This document shows, piece by piece, positions 57,601 to 64,000 of a DNA stretch of 64,000 nucleotides. Position 1 is the stretch's first letter, and each line of letters begins with the position of its first letter. Source of the stretch: G965226155 sp965226155 (GTDB lineage: Bacteria > Pseudomonadota > Gammaproteobacteria > Eutrophobiales > Eutrophobiaceae); NCBI GenBank assembly GCA_965226155.1, contig OZ245331.1:1674001-1738000 (forward strand), read 5' to 3'. Position numbers and translations under genes: made by a program. The notes under the pieces were generated by a model, which made no database searches, was not told the origin of the DNA, and saw nothing but the letters and a program-made list of their open reading frames with translations.

Positions 57601-58363
57601 GCGCCGTCGTGTGGTTCTGACTCCCTCACCACAGCAACCTGAAACACCTTGGGATAATGAGTGGATTCAGTCACATAGAAATATCGCAAAACCTAAGCTA
57701 CAGGCAACTGGCAAAAGTGGCTTTATGGAAGTGCGCTTTTCATTAAATCAACCAAAACCACGGAAAAATCAAAAAGAACTTGATGGTGCAGCTCGTACCT
57801 CCACGATTTCTACATTTGGTTGGCCGATCGGTATTTACCTAGAGACTCGTGTCGAGTATAGACCAAGACCAAAAGCGGATGGAATTGTTGCAGAAGTTGA
57901 AGCGGTTACAAGAGATTCATACGATTACTGGACTATTCGTAGAAATGGTGATTATTTTCTTTTGAAAACTATTTTTGAGGATAAACTAGATCCGCAAAAA
58001 ATATTCTTTGACACGAGAATTCTCCGTGTTACAGAAGTGTTACTTTATTGTGTCCGGTTATACAGTCGACTCAAAATCAATCCAACGACCGTTGTCAATA
58101 TCGTCATTCGGCATGGAGGGTTAAAAGGGAGGATATTAGGTGCAGCAAATCCAAATAGGAATAATCTACGTGAGCGTGCCCCATGTGTCGAGAATGAGGT
58201 CGAGTCAGAAATAACGACTCAGCTAAGCAAGATAGAAGGTGAGTTAGTAGAATTTGTGAAGGAATTTGTAACTCCATTATTTACTTTATTTGATTATTTT
58301 GAAATTCCAGATCAAATTTTGGAAGAAATCGTTAGTGCTTATGTTGCAGGCCGTGTTATTTAA
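57578..58363 (+). CDS. unknown partner of the TIR/deoxyribosyltransferase-like protein
   Basis: A 261-residue protein from ATG 57578 (MNWKKRIERRRVVL), overlapping the upstream gene. A proline-rich, basic N-terminus is followed by ISTFGWPIGIYLETRVEYRP and a mixed alpha/beta body (DYWTIRRNGDYFLLKTIFED, RILRVTEVLLYCVRLYSR) ending in a helical, acidic segment. No catalytic motif or membrane helix is visible and I do not recognise the family. The overlap argues that the two proteins act together, perhaps as sensor and effector. Confidence 0.6.
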   Translation: MNWKKRIERRRVVLTPSPQQPETPWDNEWIQSHRNIAKPKLQATGKSGFMEVRFSLNQPKPRKNQKELDGAARTSTISTFGWPIGIYLETRVEYRPRPKADGIVAEVEAVTRDSYDYWTIRRNGDYFLLKTIFEDKLDPQKIFFDTRILRVTEVLLYCVRLYSRLKINPTTVVNIVIRHGGLKGRILGAANPNRNNLRERAPCVENEVESEITTQLSKIEGELVEFVKEFVTPLFTLFDYFEIPDQILEEIVSAYVAGRVI

Positions 58364-58478
58364 AATGTTGCCCAACAAACAGCTCTACCCGAGTAGCCAG
58401 TATTTATTTCCGGTGCTGACAACTTACTCCAGTAGCCCAGCGCGGATGCCCTAAGCCATAGTTGAGCTCCGACCACGT

Positions 58479-59960
58479 GTGCAATTCAAATTGATAGACT
58501 TAAGTAAGCGATCTCAACAATCCGGTATCTTTGTAATTGCACCAGACCAAGAAGGGGTAAATGGCACGCTAACTTTGGCTGGTCAGAATACTTCACTATA
58601 TGTCTGGTCCGAAGATTTACCCGATATCTCGTCGGAGACGTCCATCACAGGAATACTGGACGATCGCCAAAAGGTATCTCTCATCGGGTGCAACATAAGA
58701 AGTCAAGGACATGCAGGTCGGCATGATCAGGTAGTACGCAAGACCATATTATCTCCGCATTGTGTCATTTTCGGAGACCGCCATTTCTCTGATAAAGAGG
58801 AAGTTGTTTGCCAAATCTCCTTTTCCTTAGAACATGCAGCAGCGTTGTTTCATGACACTGACGCATATGGAACTATTTTCAATAATTCTGAAGCCATCGA
58901 CCGGCTGGCTCGAATTGACAATCCAAGCCGTAGTATTTCTCTGGGAGAGTGGAATTGGATTTCGTACTATACCGGCAAAAAAACCATATTCTCTTCTGAT
59001 ACGGAGATTGGACAAGTTTCGGCGGAACACGCTCCAGTTTTCAGCGTGGGCATCGCCGCTAATTCTGGGTTGACTAAAAAAGCATATGTGAGCATCAAAT
59101 TTGATGCCCCATTGACTGTTACCAATGCATTATACAGAATGGGAAGAGTATTACAGTTTCTCGATATAGTGGTTGGCTATCGTCAAAACGTATCTGAAAT
59201 TAGCATATACACTGGATACGATCACACTTCGCACTTTGCGGACGTATATTCCACGAGCTATTCCGAACACCATCCCTCGCATCATGAGGGTGAACCGAGT
59301 TTTCAAGCCATTCTGATTAATCCTGTTCACAACGTGGAAAACCTTTCTTCGGTTCTCAGAGCTTGGTTGAAAAGGGACGATAAATGGTATACCGCGCGGA
59401 TGAGGTTGTCCGGGAATTGGGGGAACCAGATTTACAACTACGACCGCATAATCGCAGCGGCCAATGTATTTGATCTATTGCCTCGCGAGGTTTATGGAGA
59501 CAGTACGCGATTACCTCAAGACTTGGATGATGCTATAACGCAAGCACAGAAAATTTTTAGGGAATTGCCGGAGAGCGATAAACGTGACGGTATACTCGGA
59601 TATTTGGGAAGTGTTGGTGGTTGGAGTCTTAAAAAGAGGATTCGACACAGAGCAACGAGGATAACAGATGTAATCGATGAATTATTACCAGACATAGAGA
59701 CTGTAATCGATGAGGCAGTGAACTTGCGAAACTTTTACGTTCACGGAACGCCATCTCGTGTGAGCAATAACGAGCCGTTACAACTATTGAGCTTTCTTAC
59801 GAAATCCTTGGAGTTCATATTTTTCGCGTCTGACCTCTTAGACGCAGGTTGGGACATTGGCGAGTGGTGTCAGAAACCGAAACCACTTGAGCACCCGTTT
59901 CACGACTATTTGGCCTACTATCAAGAGGATCTAAGTAAGTTAAAGGTGGTGATTGAGTAA
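58479..59960 (+). CDS. ApeA-like HEPN defence protein
   Basis: A 493-residue protein resembling ApeA: a long beta-rich N-terminal domain (SLIGCNIRSQGHAGRHDQ, SFSLEHAAALFHD) and a C-terminal HEPN domain with the RNase motif R-x4-H in LRNFYVHGTPSRVSNNEP. HEPN proteins of this kind cut RNA and cause abortive infection on phage attack. The start is GTG 58479 and length is about right for ApeA. It follows the two-gene cassette by 115 bases in the same direction. Confidence 0.75.
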   Translation: MQFKLIDLSKRSQQSGIFVIAPDQEGVNGTLTLAGQNTSLYVWSEDLPDISSETSITGILDDRQKVSLIGCNIRSQGHAGRHDQVVRKTILSPHCVIFGDRHFSDKEEVVCQISFSLEHAAALFHDTDAYGTIFNNSEAIDRLARIDNPSRSISLGEWNWISYYTGKKTIFSSDTEIGQVSAEHAPVFSVGIAANSGLTKKAYVSIKFDAPLTVTNALYRMGRVLQFLDIVVGYRQNVSEISIYTGYDHTSHFADVYSTSYSEHHPSHHEGEPSFQAILINPVHNVENLSSVLRAWLKRDDKWYTARMRLSGNWGNQIYNYDRIIAAANVFDLLPREVYGDSTRLPQDLDDAITQAQKIFRELPESDKRDGILGYLGSVGGWSLKKRIRHRATRITDVIDELLPDIETVIDEAVNLRNFYVHGTPSRVSNNEPLQLLSFLTKSLEFIFFASDLLDAGWDIGEWCQKPKPLEHPFHDYLAYYQEDLSKLKVVIE

Positions 59961-59999
59961 TCCTCTGGAAGGTGTCTTGAGATTTTCCACATACGGAAA

Positions 60000-60142
60000 A
60001 GGAAGGATTATATCTCACACGAGAGGAGCATTGGCCTTATTTCTTCAGAATGATAAAAGGCATTCAATGGTTCGACGAGTTGTTAGAGAGGGGCTATCTT
60101 AGCCCGGATCAAAATCCGCCACCCAGACCAGCAAAAGAGTAA
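60000..60142 (+). pseudogene. short coding fragment, C-terminal end of an unknown protein
   Basis: An open stretch encoding GLYLTREEHWPYFFRMIKGI, then WFDELLERGYLSPDQNPPP and a stop at 60140-60142. It has the composition of a genuine protein end but no start codon with a binding site, and upstream it runs into the end of the ApeA-like gene region. Most likely a remnant of a displaced defence gene. Confidence 0.35.
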
Positions 60143-60308
60143 GGCTAAATAAGCATTTTAAACTAGCTGGCCATAGAATATTTGGTCAAAACAGCTCCTG
60201 AGTAGAAGTTACAAGAGAAAATTGGATGCCAAACAGTTTCTTGGAATCTTAGTTTCAAGCACTGAGTATGCCAAAGCAAACAGTTCCAGCAACTATCGGA
60301 CATGGCGG

Positions 60309-60567
60309 TAATTTTCAAAGATTATTCAGTGCATCCCTCCCAAAATTATTAATATCCAACATCTAAATATTATTGATTGTTGGCTGGATGATGAACATGA
60401 ATTGATCAAAGTGGAAATTTTTGATAAATGGTTACCTGTTTTTTTGGATATCAAAAATACACATAAACGACAACTTGCTACCCAACTACTAGAATTTATT
60501 TATCAGTTTCGTTTTGAGCGATTGCAGTACGTTGCTCTCGGGCTTCTCCAAAGAGGAAAGCATGCAT
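60309..60567 (+). pseudogene. coding fragment upstream of the unknown gene at 60566
   Basis: An 80-codon open stretch with the coherent sequence IINIQHLNIIDCWLDDEHEL and LATQLLEFIYQFRFERLQYV ending LLQRGKHA at TGA 60565-60567, overlapping the next ATG. There is no ATG in frame near its start; GTG 60411 is possible. It may be a truncated gene or a small coupled upstream gene. Confidence 0.35.
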
Positions 60568-61213
60568 GATGGATATCAGTGACATTGTCGCTTTCTGGAA
60601 GAAGCAAGATCGGCCAATTAAGGGCAGATGGGTTCATCCGGACGATGCAGCCTTTTTCATCGACCGACCACATTCATTCAACCTCGACTTTCCTGCCGGG
60701 CCCTACGTTGGGGATATCCTCCGAGCGCCCGTCATAATCCTCGGTGCCAATGCGGGATATTCATCGGAGACGTCCTATGAGTTCACATGGCCGTACGCGA
60801 TACCCCGATACCTTGCTCGGACCGCGTCGCCTTCGGACTGCGATTGGACTGGCACTGGGAGGCCATATTATGACAAGAGGAATTACGGAAAACTTTTATT
60901 TGATGGCCGGGTAGCTTTGATAAACGCCTGTGCGTACAGAAGCCCGAAGATCAGTGGCGAACCGGACAATAAAAAGATACTGAAACATCTGCCATCGGTA
61001 CGGTTTACGCGGTCATGGTTGTTCGAATGTGTGATCCCGCTTGCGGAAGCCGGAAAGCGGCTTGTCGTCGCCAAGCGGTACGGCCTTTGGCGCTTGCCGA
61101 AGGAGTTACGTACGGTGAACGGAGTGGTGTTTGACCTGGGGCCAATATCGCCCGACATCACTAGCAAGCCGATGGCGGCAATCAAGGAATTCCTGTCACG
61201 GAATGGTGGGTAA
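60566..61213 (+). CDS. hypothetical protein, possibly glycosylase-fold
   Basis: A 215-residue soluble protein. APVIILGANAGYSSETSYEF and RVALINACAYRSPK are arranged as in uracil-DNA-glycosylase-like folds (a GxNPG-like loop and a later strand), but the catalytic residues are not the standard ones, so this is only a suggestion. The C-terminal half has RLVVAKRYGLWRLPKEL. Base composition is more GC-rich than the ApeA gene, hinting at separate acquisition. It lies in the defence island. Confidence 0.5.
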   Translation: MMDISDIVAFWKKQDRPIKGRWVHPDDAAFFIDRPHSFNLDFPAGPYVGDILRAPVIILGANAGYSSETSYEFTWPYAIPRYLARTASPSDCDWTGTGRPYYDKRNYGKLLFDGRVALINACAYRSPKISGEPDNKKILKHLPSVRFTRSWLFECVIPLAEAGKRLVVAKRYGLWRLPKELRTVNGVVFDLGPISPDITSKPMAAIKEFLSRNGG

Positions 61214-61906
61214 TTACAGTCAGGACGGCAATGTACGTCGGCAGATGTATGCCGCTACCGATAAAAGTCGCGAGATCACGCGTTACATGTCAGGTTACGG
61301 ATAGCCGGCACCACGCTAGTTGGTATTGTTGTACTGGTCGGCAATTGCGAGACAATACGCGAGAAAATAACTTCTCAAGTAGATGGGTAAATTTTGAAAT
61401 TAACCGAGCACACAACCTTGCTTCATTGGTTTATATGATCCATAGTTACTCCGCGCATAATCCAACTAATCCAACTAATCCAACTAATCCAACTAATCCA
61501 GCTTAGTGTATTCGAAGCAGAAAATACAAGACTAGGTATCGAGTCGGCAACAAGGAAATTGATCTTTCGAATATTATTAATGGCACGCCCTTCAAATATG
61601 AAGCGACCCAGGGGCATGAAACATAATGGTTCTTGAAAACTGAAGCTTTGGATGGATAGCTAATTTGGTGTAGTGATTGTCTTAAGTCTCTGCGTATCGC
61701 CTCATGTGTCGATAGTCTGTAAACTCTTACCAAAAAAGCGCATTCGTTGGTTACACTCGTCAGCATGAAAGACGATGGCTTACATATTTAAGGGGTGCAG
61801 TGCGACCCTGATAAGTTGATGCGAATGCATGTAGACAAGCACAAAGAGCTGCTTACGAGCGGCCTCTTCATGTGTTTAAGCAAAAGGTAAAAGAGCGGAT
61901 AAACTG
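61214..61906. other. mostly non-coding stretch with a coding scrap and tandem repeat
   Basis: About 690 bases. It holds a 9-bp tandem repeat at 61462-61500 and an open scrap at about 61510-61625 encoding YKTRYRVGNKEIDLSNIING and then TPFKYEATQGHET, which looks like the end of a lost gene. No complete gene or RNA is visible. The hsdR start region is at the right end. Confidence 0.4.
61462..61500. repeat. 9-bp tandem repeat (CCAACTAAT), four units
   Basis: Four exact copies of CCAACTAAT (61462-61497) followed by CCA. In the plus frame it would read Pro-Thr-Asn repeats, but the surrounding frame is not a credible gene. Copy number is likely variable between strains. Confidence 0.85.
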
Positions 61907-64000
61907 ATGTCAAAAGCCAATCAAACACCCGAACAGGCGGCGCGGGACGTCATTGACAAGAAGCTGTTGCAAGCAGGCTGGTTAGTTCAGGATAAAAATA
62001 GGATCGACTTTAATGCCGGCGCTGGGATTGTTGTTCGTGAGTATCAAACGGATGTTGGTCCTGTCGACTATGCTCTGTTTATTGACAAGAAGCCTGTCGG
62101 CGTGATTGAGGCCAAACCAGAGCATTGGGGCCAGAAAATCACGATAGTTGAGAAACAATCCGGTGATTATGCTGCTGCCAAGCTTAAGTGGCTCAAAAAT
62201 GACAAACCTCTGCCATTCGTTTACGAATGCACCGGCGTGTTGACACGGTTCACTGACAGGCGCGATCCCAGGCCCCGCTCTCGAGAGGTATTTAACTTTC
62301 CCCGACCAGAGACAATGCAGGAGTGGCTAGTTCAGCCAGTTTCTCTTCGTTCACGGTTTCAAGGACTACCATATCTTGATAAACCAGGACTTAGAGTTTG
62401 TCAGGTCAATGCTATTGATAAGCTGGAGACATCCTTCAAGAATAACCACCCACGCGCCCTTATTCAGATGGCCACTGGCTCGGGCAAGACCTACACAGCC
62501 ATCACTTCAATCTACCGGCTGCTTAAACACGCTGATGCTAAGCGCATCCTCTTTCTCGTGGACACCAGAAATCTGGGTGAGCAGGCAGAGCAGGAATTCA
62601 TGGCGTACGTATCCAGCGACGACAACCGCAAGTTCACCGAGCTTTACAACGTCCAACGCCTCACATCGTCCTTCGTCGCTAAGGATAGTCAAGTTTGTAT
62701 CAGCACCATCCAGCGCATGTACTCGCTCCTTAAGGATCAGGAGATGGATGTGGCTGCTGAGGAAATCAATCCGGCGGAACTGGCTCAGCCCAAAGAACCC
62801 ATGCCGGTTGTCTATAACAACAAGATTCCACCCGAGTTCTTCGACTTCATCATCATCGATGAATGCCACCGATCGATCTACAACCTATGGCGGCAGGTTC
62901 TAGAGTATTTCGATGCCTTTCTCATTGGCCTAACGGCCACACCAGACAACCGTACTTACGGGTTTTTCAGGAAGAACGTCGTCAGCGAGTATACCCATGA
63001 GCAAGCCGTGGCCGATGGCGTCAATGTCGGCTACGAAGTGTACGTGATCGATACGGAAAAGACGAAGCATGGCGGTAAACTCAAGGCGAATCAGCAGATC
63101 GAGAAGCGCGAGCGCTTGACGCGGAAGAAGCGCTGGGAAACGCAAGATGAGGATGAAGCCTACTCAGCCCAGCAACTCGATCGCGATGTCGTCAACCCCG
63201 ACCAGATCCGCACTATCATCAACACCTTCCGCAGTAAGATGCCAGAGATATTCCCCGGCCGCACCGAGGTACCGAAGACACTTATTTTTGCCAAGACCGA
63301 CAGCCACGCTGATGACATCATCCAGACCGTGCGCGAAGAATTTGCTGAAGGCAACGAATTCTGCAAGAAGGTCACCTATAAAACTGAAGAAGACCCGAAA
63401 TCCGTCCTTGCCCAGTTCCGCAATGACTACTATCCGCGCATCGCCGTGACCGTGGACATGATTGCCACAGGTACCGATGTTAAACCGCTCGAATGCCTGC
63501 TCTTCATGCGCGACGTGAGAAGCCGCAATTATTTTGAGCAGATGCAGGGCCGTGGCACCCGTACCCTTGACCATGACGATCTCAAGAAAGTCTCGCCTTC
63601 CGCCTTCAGTGGGAAGACTCACTATGTGATCGTGGACGCCGTCGGTATCACGAAATCGCTCAAGACCGCGAATGAGCCGCTCATCACCAAACCCTCTGTG
63701 CCGCTTAAGGATCTCGCCATGGGCGTGATGATGGGTGCACGTGATGAGGACACGGTGAGTTCTCTTGCCGGACGCCTTGCCCGGCTCAACCAGCAGCTTA
63801 GCCCCACCGAGCTGAGGCGAATCAAGGAACAAGTCGGCGGCATCGAACTTACCCAAATCGTCGGCAATCTGCTGGCGGCCATCGACCCTGACCGCATTCG
63901 GGAGAAAGCGCGCGAGATTGAGTCCGTATCCGATGATGACGAGCCGTCACCTGCGGCCTGTGATACGGCTCGGCAACAGTTGGTTGATGATGCTGCCAGC
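61907..64000 (+). CDS. hsdR: type I restriction enzyme R subunit (HsdR), 3' end beyond the window
   Basis: 698 codons are open from ATG 61907 to the edge. The N-terminal nuclease region has VDYALFIDKKPVGVIEAK, a PD-(D/E)xK-type site. The motor domain follows: Walker A MATGSGKT, DEAD-box variant IIDECHRS, LIGLTATPDNRT, motif V DMIATGTDVKPL, and motif VI QMQGRGTRT. DFNAGAGIVVREY and the order match the EcoEI-like HsdR group. HsdM and HsdS are not upstream, so they should lie beyond 64000 if the system is complete. GC content is higher than in the core genes. Confidence 0.92.
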   Translation, partial: MSKANQTPEQAARDVIDKKLLQAGWLVQDKNRIDFNAGAGIVVREYQTDVGPVDYALFIDKKPVGVIEAKPEHWGQKITIVEKQSGDYAAAKLKWLKNDKPLPFVYECTGVLTRFTDRRDPRPRSREVFNFPRPETMQEWLVQPVSLRSRFQGLPYLDKPGLRVCQVNAIDKLETSFKNNHPRALIQMATGSGKTYTAITSIYRLLKHADAKRILFLVDTRNLGEQAEQEFMAYVSSDDNRKFTELYNVQRLTSSFVAKDSQVCISTIQRMYSLLKDQEMDVAAEEINPAELAQPKEPMPVVYNNKIPPEFFDFIIIDECHRSIYNLWRQVLEYFDAFLIGLTATPDNRTYGFFRKNVVSEYTHEQAVADGVNVGYEVYVIDTEKTKHGGKLKANQQIEKRERLTRKKRWETQDEDEAYSAQQLDRDVVNPDQIRTIINTFRSKMPEIFPGRTEVPKTLIFAKTDSHADDIIQTVREEFAEGNEFCKKVTYKTEEDPKSVLAQFRNDYYPRIAVTVDMIATGTDVKPLECLLFMRDVRSRNYFEQMQGRGTRTLDHDDLKKVSPSAFSGKTHYVIVDAVGITKSLKTANEPLITKPSVPLKDLAMGVMMGARDEDTVSSLAGRLARLNQQLSPTELRRIKEQVGGIELTQIVGNLLAAIDPDRIREKAREIESVSDDDEPSPAACDTARQQLVDDAAS

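Noticed and set aside
61459..61500. CRISPR array
   Set aside because: The unit is 9 bp with no spacers; it is a simple tandem repeat. No cas genes are present.
62376..62903. Frames overlapping the HsdR gene on both strands (also 63164-63856)
   Set aside because: The type I restriction frame from 61907 covers this stretch with all helicase motifs in order, so the others are shadows.

Overview
The window looks like chromosomal DNA of a moderately AT-rich gammaproteobacterium. This rests on the housekeeping set (BipA/TypA, TtcA, ThiI, four proteobacterial-type tRNAs), a Tus-like protein and the DUF2924/serine-recombinase pair; no rRNA or other decisive marker is present, so finer placement is not possible. 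The sequence appears to be under strong mutational or transposon pressure. It carries five copies of one IS30-family element, fragments of two other insertion sequences, and at least sixteen host genes that still read as recognisable proteins but are broken by a frameshift, an in-frame stop, an internal deletion or an IS. Sequencing or assembly error could explain part of this.

Layout. 1-10.3 kb is core-like: an NmrA-type lipoprotein, tRNA-Arg, BipA, a shortened cold-shock protein, TtcA, a site-2 protease, and a cyclic-nucleotide-binding/rhodanese/coiled-coil gene, with broken DUF924, TfoX-N and arsenate-reductase genes. 10.3-11.4 kb is IS30 copy 1. 11.8-14.1 kb is a tightly overlapping three-gene operon (LicC-like nucleotidyltransferase, SAM methyltransferase, CDP-alcohol phosphotransferase) that probably builds an unusual lipid head group. 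15.1-17.8 kb holds nested, damaged insertion sequences in a carbonic-anhydrase remnant, followed by a broken EF-hand/beta-barrel gene and an exported metallo-beta-lactamase-fold protein.

20-27.6 kb is an accessory block: an AbiEi/AbiEii toxin-antitoxin pair, a broken TIR-transmembrane gene, a broken family-A-polymerase-like gene, a Tus-like terminator protein and an unknown gene. The polymerase and Tus genes together suggest a remnant of an integrated replicon. 27.6-35.7 kb has three more IS30 copies among remnants (TPR/glycosyltransferase, sulfotransferase, YbaK, and a phosphoribosyltransferase split by IS30 copy 4) and two tRNAs. 36.2-38.5 kb is an arsenosugar operon (ArsS plus two glycosyltransferases). 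38.5-54.1 kb is mostly ordinary: DUF3095, IS30 copy 5, a SEL1 gene, GST, dUTPase, NYN RNase, ThiI, a DsbA-like protein, an RRM protein, an osmoprotectant ABC transporter, a hydrolase/OsmC fusion, a cNMP-binding protein and a FimX-like REC-GGDEF-EAL gene.

54.4-64 kb starts at tRNA-Ser(GGA) and looks like a mobile defence island: a large serine recombinase with DUF2924, a two-gene cassette with a nucleoside-deoxyribosyltransferase/TIR-like protein, an ApeA-like HEPN protein, an unknown protein, and a type I restriction HsdR gene running off the right edge. The best candidates for undescribed biology are the polymerase/Tus block, the head-group operon and the two-gene cassette beside ApeA.
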